This document shows positions 16,919-25,173 of a stretch of 64,000 nucleotides of DNA, in pieces (the stretch's first letter is position 1; each line of letters opens with the position of its first letter). The notes under the pieces are model-generated. The model did no database searches. It was not told the DNA's origin and saw nothing but the letters and a program-made list of their open reading frames with translations. The position numbers were made by a program, and so were the translations under genes. Source of the DNA: an uncultured Myxococcaceae bacterium (GTDB taxonomy: Bacteria; Myxococcota_A; Polyangia; Polyangiales; Ga0077539). The DNA lies in NCBI GenBank assembly GCA_945952225.1, contig CAMFHP010000021.1, positions 1 to 64,000 of the forward strand, written 5' to 3'.

Positions 16919-19174
16919 ATGACGAACCCTCCGAACCCCTACGAAGACCCGCGCGGCATCAGCTCTCCCGACGCCGACGACGGCATCGTGCAGGGCGACG
17001 CGTCTGGCGGCGGCGGCCAGTGGATGCGCATCTTCGTGCCCGACGTCGCGGAGCAGGGCGCGCTGCTGCACCTCGGCAAGGCCGGGCCCAACGGCACGGG
17101 CCACAAGGGCGCGTCGCTCCAGGCCCACCACGATGTGGTGCTCGTCGCGGGCAACCACGGCGAGTTCAAGACCGGCGGGCAGCTCGTGTTCCACGCCAAC
17201 GGCGTGATGAACCAGATCACGCTCAACGACTACAACGCCCTCTCGCAGGGCCACATGAGCCTCGGCGCCGTGGGCGGCCTCGTGATCTCGTCGATCGGCG
17301 CCGCGGGCGCGCTGCCCACCGACGACATCACCGACGGCGGAGAGCTTCCGCTGCCCGATGCGCCGCAGCACTTCATCCGCAAGCGCAACGAGGTCTACAA
17401 CACCATCCGCAACGCGCAGAACTTCACCACGGCCTTCGCGGGCACGGTGATGGGCGTGAAGGCGCTCCTCGGGTTCTCGTGGGAGCCGAGCTGGGCGGGG
17501 CTCTCGAAGTTCGTGCAGGTGTGCGGCGCGATCAACGCCGTCGCGAGCACCGCGTCGGGCTGGGTGAAGTACGCCAAGGGCGCGAACACCGTGGTGCCCG
17601 CCAGCGCGCCTGCGTCGGGCGGCGCTGCGGGTGGCGGTGGTGGCGGTGGCGGTGGTGGCGGTGGCGGTGGTGGCGGTAGCGGCGGCGCTGCGGCGGGCGG
17701 CGGTGGATCGCCGGGCTTCGGGGCCGCGTACACGCCGGACAAGGCCGCGAAGCCCGTGGGTGCGGCGGCGACGCTCGTGGGCAAGACCGGCGGCAAGTGG
17801 GTGAGCGGCGAGGTCGGGCTCGGTGGCCGACAGGGGATGCGCGACGCGGGCGTGAGCGACGCCGACGTGGCCGCGCGGCTCAAGACGCAGACGGTCACGC
17901 CCGAGGAGATCAGCGACGCGCGCGGGCGGCTCACGCGGCTCGAAATCGCGCAGCAGATTCCGACGGACGCCGAGGTCGCGGCGGCGAACGGGGACTACCG
18001 CGAGGCGCAGAAGCGCAAGGCCGCGGAGGTGCGCGCGCGCGACGAGCGGATGCGCTCGACCGCCTCGAACACGTCGAGCACGTCGAGCACGCAGATCGCG
18101 GACCTCAACGCCGAGGAGCAGCGCAACAACGCGCGCCTCACGCAGCTCAACGACCGCACGATGGAGGAGGGACCCCACGGACTCGGCGCGGCGCCCATGA
18201 GCGACGCCGACGTGGAGGAGATGAACCGCCTCCGTCAGCGCAACCTGCAGATCGAAGAGGAGCGCGCGGCGGCGCAGCGCGCGAAGACCCAGGCCGATGC
18301 CGAGAGCGCGGCCCACTCCTCGCGCGACCGCGCCGACACGTGGAAGCGCGCGGGCGCCGTGTTCGAAGCGGGCGGCGCGGCGGTGGGCGCGGCCCTCGCG
18401 GTCAAGGGCTTCAACGACGCGCTCAAGACGAAGCCCAAGACGGCGATTCCCGGCGTGGCCACGGTCTCCGACGACGAGATCTTCATGGGCACGATCAAGG
18501 GCATCACGGGCGTGGCGGGCGACGGCGTGACCTTCGTGGTTCCGTCGGTGCTCAGCGGGTTCTCGGTGGTGTCGGGCGGCGCGGTGAGCTTTCAGAGCGC
18601 GCTCAAGAGCGAGATCTTCTCGGTGCAGAGCGTGACCGTCGAGGGAGGGCTCGGCGCAGACCTCGTGGCGAGCGGTCCCGTGCAGGTGATGTCGCGCATG
18701 CGCGACACGTCGGTGATGGGGCGCGAGATCAAGATCGGCGCGCAGGCCGGCGACATCGCGACCTTCGCGGGCAAGATCAACACGTTCATGATGAAGGGCT
18801 GGAACCCCGCCAAGCAGCGGCCGACGATGGAGGTGACCATCAAGGCCGAGAAGGCGGGCAAGATCCAGATCCAGATCGACACGAAGAAGCGCGTCTTCAT
18901 CGAGCCCTCGAAGATCACCGTGGAGTTCATGGGCAACTCCATCGTGATGAGCGAGAACGAGGTGAAGGTCGTCGCCGCCGACAAGCTCAACCTCAAGTGC
19001 AAGAAGATGGAGATCGACGCGAGCGAGTCGTTCAAGCTCACGTCGCCGAAGGTCGAGATCGCCGCGTCGACGTCGGCGAAGATCGAGACCGGCGGATCGA
19101 CCATCAAGACCAGCTCGACCTCGGTCGACGTCAACGCCACCACGGTCACGGTCAACGGGGAGAAGCTCACGTGA
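16919..19174 (+). CDS. T6SS-island protein with Gly linker, coiled coil and needle-like beta-repeat tail
   Basis: A 751-residue protein I do not know by name. Parts in order: an N-terminal domain (about 30-130) of short beta repeats (LLHLGKAG, VVLVAGNHGEFKTGGQLVFHA in two pieces); an Ala-rich helical part; a 16-Gly linker (238-253) ending in Ser; a charged, probably coiled-coil part (about 330-475); a hydrophobic helix (about 480-500); and a 170-residue tail of regular short strands (e.g. IVMSENEVKVVAADKLNLK, KVEIAASTSAKIETGGS) that looks like the VgrG/gp5 needle beta-helix. It starts 40 bases after the VgrG stop. Inference: it supplies the missing needle or a delivered toxin carrier. Its stop overlaps the DUF3540 start. 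Confidence 0.75.
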   Translation: MTNPPNPYEDPRGISSPDADDGIVQGDASGGGGQWMRIFVPDVAEQGALLHLGKAGPNGTGHKGASLQAHHDVVLVAGNHGEFKTGGQLVFHANGVMNQITLNDYNALSQGHMSLGAVGGLVISSIGAAGALPTDDITDGGELPLPDAPQHFIRKRNEVYNTIRNAQNFTTAFAGTVMGVKALLGFSWEPSWAGLSKFVQVCGAINAVASTASGWVKYAKGANTVVPASAPASGGAAGGGGGGGGGGGGGGGGSGGAAAGGGGSPGFGAAYTPDKAAKPVGAAATLVGKTGGKWVSGEVGLGGRQGMRDAGVSDADVAARLKTQTVTPEEISDARGRLTRLEIAQQIPTDAEVAAANGDYREAQKRKAAEVRARDERMRSTASNTSSTSSTQIADLNAEEQRNNARLTQLNDRTMEEGPHGLGAAPMSDADVEEMNRLRQRNLQIEEERAAAQRAKTQADAESAAHSSRDRADTWKRAGAVFEAGGAAVGAALAVKGFNDALKTKPKTAIPGVATVSDDEIFMGTIKGITGVAGDGVTFVVPSVLSGFSVVSGGAVSFQSALKSEIFSVQSVTVEGGLGADLVASGPVQVMSRMRDTSVMGREIKIGAQAGDIATFAGKINTFMMKGWNPAKQRPTMEVTIKAEKAGKIQIQIDTKKRVFIEPSKITVEFMGNSIVMSENEVKVVAADKLNLKCKKMEIDASESFKLTSPKVEIAASTSAKIETGGSTIKTSSTSVDVNATTVTVNGEKLT
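17630..17677 (+). repeat. GGT/GGC tract encoding 16 consecutive glycines
   Basis: A 48-base run of only GGT and GGC codons in the 751-residue protein, ending in AGC. The units are multiples of three, so slippage would change linker length without a frameshift. It joins the N-terminal domain to the helical part of the protein and is flanked by further Gly/Ala-rich sequence. Confidence 0.9.
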
Positions 19175-19860
19175 AGCAGCGAAGGCTCCGCGGCGCGCCG
19201 ACGAGAGAGGTTCCCACCACGAGCCCCGCCGAGGCCGCGTGCGTGGCGAGCGATGGCGCCCGCGCGCGCGCCGTGCTCCGCGACGACGGACGCACCGCGC
19301 TGGTGATCGAGTCGCCGAAGGGCGAGGCGCTCGTCGAGTACGACCCCGCGAACGGACGCCTCGTGCTCCGCGCGTCGCAGGGGCTCACCGTCGATGCGGG
19401 AGACGGTCCGCTCACGCTGCGCGGTCGCTCGGTGGCCGTGGAGAGTGACAGCGAGGTCGACGTGCGCGCCCGACGCGCGGTGCGTCTCGATGCGGGCGAA
19501 GGCGACGGAGAGCACGGCCGCGTGACCGTGGAGCGTGGCACCGTGCGCGCTGCGGCGAAGGCCGTCGCGGTCGATGCGCTGCGGGCCACGCTCACGTTCG
19601 ACGAGGCCGCGGTTGCGGCGCGGGTGCTGCGGGCCGCGGTGCGTGCCGTGACCGTGCAGGCGGGCGCCGTCGAGACGCGCGCCGATCGGGTGCTCACGCG
19701 CGCGAAGGACCTCTACCAGGAGGTCGAAGGCACCGCGCAGACGCGGGCCCGCGCGCTGCGCATGGTGGCGCAGGGGACGCTCCAGGCGCTCGCCGACCGC
19801 GTGCTCGTGCGCGCCGACGACGACGTGAAGGTGCAGGGAGAGCGCGTGCACCTCGGCTGA
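19171..19860 (+). CDS. DUF3540-type T6SS spike-associated protein
   Basis: About 229 residues, start GTG 19171 overlapping the previous stop by four bases. The middle and C-terminal part is a long series of short strands with alternating Val/Ala/Arg (LVIESPKGEALVEYD, LVLRASQGLTVDAGDGPLTL, VRVTVERGTVRAAAK-like turns), ending in DRVLVRADDDVKVQGERVHLG, which resembles the last turns of a beta-helical needle. Genes of this family regularly sit between short vgrG and DUF4150/DUF2169 genes. Its biochemical role is not established to my knowledge; a place on the spike between VgrG and the PAAR-like tip is inference. An N-terminal 25 residues look unstructured. Confidence 0.78.
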   Translation: MKQRRLRGAPTREVPTTSPAEAACVASDGARARAVLRDDGRTALVIESPKGEALVEYDPANGRLVLRASQGLTVDAGDGPLTLRGRSVAVESDSEVDVRARRAVRLDAGEGDGEHGRVTVERGTVRAAAKAVAVDALRATLTFDEAAVAARVLRAAVRAVTVQAGAVETRADRVLTRAKDLYQEVEGTAQTRARALRMVAQGTLQALADRVLVRADDDVKVQGERVHLG

Positions 19861-19895
19861 GGCGCGCGCGAAACGGATCGAGGGAGGAGCGAGCG

Positions 19896-20306
19896 ATGTT
19901 TCCTGCGGCGACGACGGGCGGAGGGATGTGCATCGCGACGGTGCCCGACGTGTGCAAGGTGCCTGCGCCGCCGGCGCCTCCGGTGCCGACGCCCTTTCCG
20001 AACATGGGCCAGTGCGCGCGGGCCTCGGGCACCACGACGCGCATCAAGATTCTCAACCGCCCGGTGATCCACAAAGACAGCGAGATTCCGCAGACCAACG
20101 GCGACGAGCCCGGCGTGCTCAAGGGCCTCATCTCGAACACGCAGATGGACAAGGTCACCTTTCGCGTGGGCGTCTCGAAGGTGAAGCTCGAAGGCCACGA
20201 CGCGGTGAACCTCCTCAAGCCCACGGGCCACAACGGCGCCAGCGCCAACGCGCCCGTCGGCATGCACAACGTCCCGAGCCAGCAGAAGGTGCTGATCCTC
20301 GGCTGA
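19896..20306 (+). CDS. DUF4150 PAAR-like spike-tip protein
   Basis: Small protein of 136 residues, ATG preceded by GGGAGGAG. The N-terminal MCIATVPDVCKVPAPPAPP then VPTPFPN is the PAAR-like (DUF4150, also called Tox-PAAR-like) signature, with the Pro-rich strand and potential metal-binding Cys residues, and it continues with N-R-P-V-I-H-K-D-S-E-I-P and GDEPG. In T6SS, PAAR proteins sharpen the VgrG tip and carry effectors. There is no C-terminal toxin extension here; the protein ends after VPSQQKVLILG. The effector would then be a separate protein in this island. Confidence 0.88.
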   Translation: MFPAATTGGGMCIATVPDVCKVPAPPAPPVPTPFPNMGQCARASGTTTRIKILNRPVIHKDSEIPQTNGDEPGVLKGLISNTQMDKVTFRVGVSKVKLEGHDAVNLLKPTGHNGASANAPVGMHNVPSQQKVLILG

Positions 20307-20348
20307 GCGCGCGCCGCCTCTGCACGCCTCTCCAGCGCCCCCCGCACG

Positions 20349-22547
20349 ATGCAGCTCCACAAAGACACGCCCTTCGAAGCGGGCTTCGCGCACGTTCCCC
20401 GCGGCCCCGGCGAAGACCTCATGACCGTGGTGGTGAAGGCCACCTTCGCGCTCGGCGACGACGCGCCCTGCACGCCCTCCGACGCGCAGCGCCCGCTCTC
20501 GGGCGACGTGTACGCCGACGACGACCCCACGCGCGAGCTTCTCTACGCGAGCGACCTCGCGGCCTACAAGCCCGTCGCCGAGGTGTTCGCCCTCGGGCAC
20601 TGCCACGTCACCGGCCCCGCCGTCGAGCGCACCGTCGCCGCGTTGCGCGTGGGCCCCGTGAGCGCCGCGGTCTCCGTCACCGGCGACCGCCACTGGACCT
20701 CGTACGGAAGCCTCTCCTCGCCCGTTCCCTTCACGTCGATGCCGCTCCTGTGGTCGCGCGCGTTCGGCGGGCCCTCGCACCCCACGAACCCTGCGGGCGT
20801 GGGCCTCGACGCGCGCGAGGGCGTCACCGCGCTGCCCAACCTCGAAGCGCACGGTGCGCTCATCGCCACGCCCGACGATCGCCCACCGCCCGCGAGCCTC
20901 GGTCCGCGCTCGCCGCAGTGGGCCGGACGCCGCGAGCACCTCGGCACCTACGACCTCGCGTGGCGCCTCACGCGATGGCCCGCCTTCGCCGCCGACCTCT
21001 CGTGGGAGCACTTTCTCGCCGCGCCCCGCGCCCAGCGCGCGAGCTCGTTCTTTCAGGGCGACGAGCGCGTCGAACTCCGCAACCTCGTGCCCGGTCGCGC
21101 GACGGTGAGCACCTCGCTCCCGGCGCTGCGTCCGCGCGTGCTCGTCGAGGGAGACGAGGGGCTCCGCGAGGTCGCCATGCAGCTCGACACGGTGATCGTG
21201 CACGGCGACGAGGGCGAGCTCGTGTGCCTCTGGCGCGGCCTCGTGCGCGTGCGCAACGGGCGCTTCGCGGGCGTCGACACGCTGTACGTGACCCACGATC
21301 CCCTCGGCGCGCCGCGCTCCCTCGACGCGCTCGTGGAGGCCCTGCGCGCGAAGGTCGCCGCCGAGGCCGCGAAGGTCGCCGCGCCGCCGCCTCCGCCCCC
21401 TCCCGCCGAGGAGCCCGCAGAAGAAGCCCCCGAGGCGCCGCCCGCGCCGCCCGTCGACGAAGACGGACGTCCCTTCACGCCGCCCGAGACCGCGCCGCTG
21501 CCCTCGCTCGACGAGGCGCGCAAGCAGTTCGAAGCGTTGAACATCGAGGTGCCCGCGGCGCTCCTCGCGCTGCTCGCCGAGGCGCACGAGCCCGACGCGC
21601 CGGTGGCGATGCCCGAGCCCGACGAAGATCCGCGCGAGGTGCTGCTGCGCGCGCTCGCCGCGGGCGAAGACCTCCAGGGACGCGACTTCACCGGCGTCGA
21701 CCTCTCGTACCGCGAGCTCGGCGCGATGAAGTTCGCCGGGGCGATCCTCGCGAACGCGCGCTTTCTCGGCGCGGTGCTCGACGGGTGTGATTTCACGGGC
21801 TGCGTGCTCACCGGGGCGGTCTTCGACGACGCCGACCTCCACGGCGCGGTGTTCGAACGCGCCGACCTCGAAGGCGCCAGCGCGCGTCGCGTCGACGCCG
21901 CGAAGGCCGTGCTCACGAAGGCCGTCGCGCGCGGATCGACGTGGACGGGCTCGCGCTTCGACGGTGCGACCTTCACGCAGGCGGATTTCTCTCGCGCGCG
22001 CCTCGACCGCTGCCGCTTCGCCGACGGTGTGATGGGCCGCGTCGACCTCGCGGGCGCGGTGTTGCGCGGGTCGGTGTTCACGCGCGCGGTGCTCGCCGAG
22101 GCCACGCTGGAGCGGTGCGACGGCGAGGGCGTCGACCTCACGCACTGCGACCTCACGGCGCTGCGGGCGGGCGATGGGGCGCAGCTCCGCGGGCTGCGCG
22201 CGACGGACGTGAAGGCCCCCGGCGCGGTGTTCGACGCGTCGGTGCTCGAAGGGGCTGATTTCTCGCGCGCTGAAATGGACGGAGCCTCGTTCTCGGGGGC
22301 CGCGCTCGCGGGGGCGCGCTTCGAGGTGGCGAAGCTCCGCAAGGCGCGCTTCGACGGCGCGGTGATGACCGGCGCGACGCTGCTGGGAAGTGATGGGATG
22401 CACGCGGACTTCGAAGGCACCGACCTGCGCGACGCCGACCTGCGCGGGGTGAATCTCTACCAGGCCAACCTGCGCGAGGCGCAGACCCGCGGCGCGCGCT
22501 GGGAGCTCGCCAACCTCGCGGGCACGCTGCGGGAGGGCGCGCGGTGA
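20349..22547 (+). CDS. DUF2169 domain fused to a pentapeptide-repeat domain
   Basis: A 732-residue two-part protein. Residues 1-330 are a DUF2169 domain (FEAGFAHVPRGPGEDLMTVVVKATF in two pieces; TSMPLLWSRAFGGPSHPTNPAG; LRPRVLVEGD), a family reported as an adaptor that helps load effectors on PAAR-VgrG. A Pro/Glu/Ala linker (about 345-400) leads to a pentapeptide-repeat domain (about 430-732) with repeats such as ADLEGAS, ADFSRAR, VDLAGAV and ADLRGVN, which fold as a four-sided beta-helix. Its stop overlaps the next gene (GTGA). The fusion suggests the helix is the surface that holds or mimics cargo, which is inference. Confidence 0.88.
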   Translation: MQLHKDTPFEAGFAHVPRGPGEDLMTVVVKATFALGDDAPCTPSDAQRPLSGDVYADDDPTRELLYASDLAAYKPVAEVFALGHCHVTGPAVERTVAALRVGPVSAAVSVTGDRHWTSYGSLSSPVPFTSMPLLWSRAFGGPSHPTNPAGVGLDAREGVTALPNLEAHGALIATPDDRPPPASLGPRSPQWAGRREHLGTYDLAWRLTRWPAFAADLSWEHFLAAPRAQRASSFFQGDERVELRNLVPGRATVSTSLPALRPRVLVEGDEGLREVAMQLDTVIVHGDEGELVCLWRGLVRVRNGRFAGVDTLYVTHDPLGAPRSLDALVEALRAKVAAEAAKVAAPPPPPPPAEEPAEEAPEAPPAPPVDEDGRPFTPPETAPLPSLDEARKQFEALNIEVPAALLALLAEAHEPDAPVAMPEPDEDPREVLLRALAAGEDLQGRDFTGVDLSYRELGAMKFAGAILANARFLGAVLDGCDFTGCVLTGAVFDDADLHGAVFERADLEGASARRVDAAKAVLTKAVARGSTWTGSRFDGATFTQADFSRARLDRCRFADGVMGRVDLAGAVLRGSVFTRAVLAEATLERCDGEGVDLTHCDLTALRAGDGAQLRGLRATDVKAPGAVFDASVLEGADFSRAEMDGASFSGAALAGARFEVAKLRKARFDGAVMTGATLLGSDGMHADFEGTDLRDADLRGVNLYQANLREAQTRGARWELANLAGTLREGAR

Positions 22548-24481
22548 GCGACGACGTTCCGGTGCTGACCGACCGCGCGGCCGTGGTGGCCGTGGTGCTC
22601 GCGCAGGGCGGGGCCGAAGACCTCGACGTGCGCGGCTGCGACCTCACGGGCTTCGACTTCGCGGGCGTGCGCCTCGCGGGCGTGACCTTCGACCGCGTGC
22701 GACTCCGCGGGGCCGACTTCTCGGGCGCCACGCTCGAAGCCGTGACCTTCGTCGACTGCGAGCTCCGCGGCGCGGTGTTCTCGGGCGCGACGCTCGCGGC
22801 GGTGACCTTCCGCGCGATGTCTCCCGGCGCGACGGTGCTCGAAGCGAGCTTCTTCGACCGCGCGAACTGCGAGGGGCTCCGCGCCATCGACGTGTCGTTC
22901 GCGGGCGTCGACGCCGAGGGCGTGCACGTCGACGGCGCGCGCTTCGAGGGCTGCGACCTGCGCGGCGGAGGCTTCGCGGGCGCCGTGTTCGGTGACGTGA
23001 CCTTTGAACGGTGCTCCCTCGTGCGCGCGTCGTTCGAGGGCGCGAGCTTCACCGACGCGAGCTTCGGGCGCGTGTCGATGACGGCGGCGTCGCTCCACGA
23101 CGCGAAGCTGCCCGGCGCGCGCTTCGACCAGGTGGATTTCGACGGTGCCGACCTCGACGGGGCCGAGCTCGACGGGTGCGACCTCCGCGCGGTGCACGGG
23201 CTCCCGCGCGCCATCGCCGGCGCCCGCATGCCCGACGCCAACCTCGCAGGCATGGACCTCTCGCAGACCCGCTGGCGCGACGTGCTCCTCGACCGCGCGG
23301 TGCTCGACGGCGCGACGCTCCACGAGGCCCAGTGGCGTGGGGTGTCGCTCGTCGAGGCCTCGCTCGAAGACGTCGACGCGACGGGCGCAGACCTCCACGA
23401 ACTCGACGCGCCGAAGGCGAAGGCCACGGGCATCAACCTCGCGGGCGCCACGCTCGCCGGGTGCCGCGCCGACGGGATCTCCCTCGCACAATCCGACCTC
23501 GCCCGCGCCACACTCCGCGACGGGAGCCTCGTGGGCGCCGACCTCACGGGCGCGCGCCTCGCCGACGTGCAGGCCCGCGAGATGGATCTGCGTCGCGCCA
23601 CGCTCCACCGCGCATGGGCCCGCGGCGCGAGCTTCACCGCGTGCAACTTCGAGGGCGCTGCGCTCGACGGCGCCCGCCTCGACGACGCCACGCTCCGCGA
23701 CTGCGAGCTCGGCGCGACGACCTGGCGCGACGTGTCGGCGCTCGGCGCGCGCTGCGAGGGATCGCGCTTCGACAAGGCCGTGCTCACCGGCGCCGACCTC
23801 ACGGGCGCCGACCTCCGACGGTGCGCCCTGGGCCGCGCGGTTCCTGCGGGGGCGGTGCTGCGCGAGTGCGACTGCTCCGACGCGGACCTCGACGGCCTCG
23901 ACCTCGCCGACGCGCTGTTCGGCCACGCCCGCTTCGTGCGCGCGTCGATGGTGGGCGTGAAGGCCCCGGGGCGTGACTTCACGGGCTGCGACCTCACCGA
24001 GGCCGACCTCTCGAAGGCCGACCTCACGGGCGCGGTGCTCTCGCGGTGTGTGGCGTTGAAGCTCCTCGCGCCGGGGGCCGTGTTTCGCCGCGCGCAGATG
24101 ATCGACATGGTGCTCCGCCTCGCCGACCTCACCGACGCCGTGCTCGACGAGGCCGACGTGCGACGCGCGGATCTCTCCGAGTCGAACCTCACGGGCGCGT
24201 CGTGTCTGCGCGCGCGCTTCGAACTCGCGCGGATGCCGAAGGTGATCGCCGTGAAGGCCGACCTGCGCGAGGCGGAGCTGCGCTTCGTGCAGGCCCCGTG
24301 GATCGACCTCTCGCACGCGCGCCTCGACCTCGCCGACCTCTCGCACGCCACGCTGCGCGGCGCGAAGCTGCACCGCACGACGGACCTCAACGCCCGCTAC
24401 ACCGACGCCGACCTCACGCTCGCCGAGCGCACCGACCCCGAGCGCGCGAAGGCCGAAGACTTCACGCCGCGCGCGGTGTGA
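22544..24481 (+). CDS. Giant pentapeptide-repeat protein
   Basis: A 645-residue protein in which nearly every residue belongs to pentapeptide repeats A(D/N/T)(L/F)xx, from FDFAGVRLAGVTFDRVRL near residue 30 to ADLSHATLRGAKL near 610, giving on the order of 100 repeats and roughly 25-30 coils of a quadrilateral beta-helix. No extra domain is visible apart from about 25 residues at each end. It is translationally coupled to the DUF2169-pentapeptide gene and is the last gene of the T6SS island. It could be delivered cargo, part of the loading complex, or a decoy. Pentapeptide proteins such as the Qnr family protect gyrase by DNA mimicry, but this one is not strongly acidic in a way I can confirm by eye. 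Confidence 0.85.
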   Translation: MSDDVPVLTDRAAVVAVVLAQGGAEDLDVRGCDLTGFDFAGVRLAGVTFDRVRLRGADFSGATLEAVTFVDCELRGAVFSGATLAAVTFRAMSPGATVLEASFFDRANCEGLRAIDVSFAGVDAEGVHVDGARFEGCDLRGGGFAGAVFGDVTFERCSLVRASFEGASFTDASFGRVSMTAASLHDAKLPGARFDQVDFDGADLDGAELDGCDLRAVHGLPRAIAGARMPDANLAGMDLSQTRWRDVLLDRAVLDGATLHEAQWRGVSLVEASLEDVDATGADLHELDAPKAKATGINLAGATLAGCRADGISLAQSDLARATLRDGSLVGADLTGARLADVQAREMDLRRATLHRAWARGASFTACNFEGAALDGARLDDATLRDCELGATTWRDVSALGARCEGSRFDKAVLTGADLTGADLRRCALGRAVPAGAVLRECDCSDADLDGLDLADALFGHARFVRASMVGVKAPGRDFTGCDLTEADLSKADLTGAVLSRCVALKLLAPGAVFRRAQMIDMVLRLADLTDAVLDEADVRRADLSESNLTGASCLRARFELARMPKVIAVKADLREAELRFVQAPWIDLSHARLDLADLSHATLRGAKLHRTTDLNARYTDADLTLAERTDPERAKAEDFTPRAV

Positions 24482-24485
24482 GCGC

Positions 24486-25067
24486 TCACGCGTCGGGCGT
24501 GATGCCGAGCACCTGCGAGCGTCCGCGGCGGCGCACACGAAAGAGCTGACAGCGCACCGAGGAGCCCCGCGCCGCGAGGGCTTCGAGGGCCTTCTGACCG
24601 TGTACGGTCTCTTCGAACTCGCCGCTCGCGGATTGCCAGCGCAGGGTCTTCCACGTGCGCGTGTTGCCGTCTTCGTCGGTCTCGCTGCGCTGGCCGAAGC
24701 TCACGGTCACCGCGAGGCGCTCCACGGGGCCGAAGCCCAGTCGACGCGCGGCGGGCACCGCGAAGCGCCATGCGAGCGCGGCGATCACCGCGAGCGCGTA
24801 GACCCCCGTCGCGATCACGGCCCAGCGCGCGCCCTCGTGCCACGCGTAGAGCGGCACCGGAGAGCCCAGCACCGCCACCGCCCCGAGGATGGGCAGCGAG
24901 AGGTCGTCACCCGGCGCCTCCATCGCCGCCGCCTGCGCGTTCGGGAGTTCCCCGCGGAGCCACGCGTCGATGCGCGCGTCGTCGGCCCCGTGCTCGCGCA
25001 GAAACGCCCGCTGCGCCTCGGTGAGTCCTTCGGCGTGCGTCGCCGCGCGGTAGTGCCCGTCACCCAT
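24486..25067 (-). CDS. Hypothetical membrane protein (DUF3592-like C-terminal domain)
   Basis: About 193 residues, start ATG 25067. An N-terminal helical segment with GLTEAQRAFLREHGADDARIDAWLRGE in two pieces is followed by two closely spaced transmembrane helices (LSLPILGAVAVLGS and WAVIATGVYALAVIAALAW), then a beta-rich cytosolic or periplasmic domain with FGQRSETDEDGNTRTWKTL and FEETVHGQKALEAL. The combination suggests a small membrane protein of the DUF3592 type. It is convergent with the T6SS island, ending 4 bases from it, and divergent from the glycosyltransferase pair. No function can be assigned. Confidence 0.65.
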   Translation of the reverse strand: MGDGHYRAATHAEGLTEAQRAFLREHGADDARIDAWLRGELPNAQAAAMEAPGDDLSLPILGAVAVLGSPVPLYAWHEGARWAVIATGVYALAVIAALAWRFAVPAARRLGFGPVERLAVTVSFGQRSETDEDGNTRTWKTLRWQSASGEFEETVHGQKALEALAARGSSVRCQLFRVRRRGRSQVLGITPDA

Positions 25068-25173
25068 CGGTGCGCAGCTTCGCGACCGTCGCCGGGCGCT
25101 GTCAACACGGCGTTGTGCGCGAAACCCACGCGTAGACACCGCGGAGCGCGCTCCCGTATCGTGCGCGGGCTCC

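Noticed and set aside
15415-24481. Complete T6SS or phage-tail-like machine
   Set aside because: Only spike and cargo-type genes are present; no sheath, tube, baseplate, membrane complex or AAA+ ClpV gene is seen.
19713-24538. Overlapping minus-strand frames opposite the pentapeptide genes
   Set aside because: They arise from the repetitive GCGAC/CTCGC pattern of pentapeptide codons; the plus-strand reading gives perfect A(D/N)LXX repeats.
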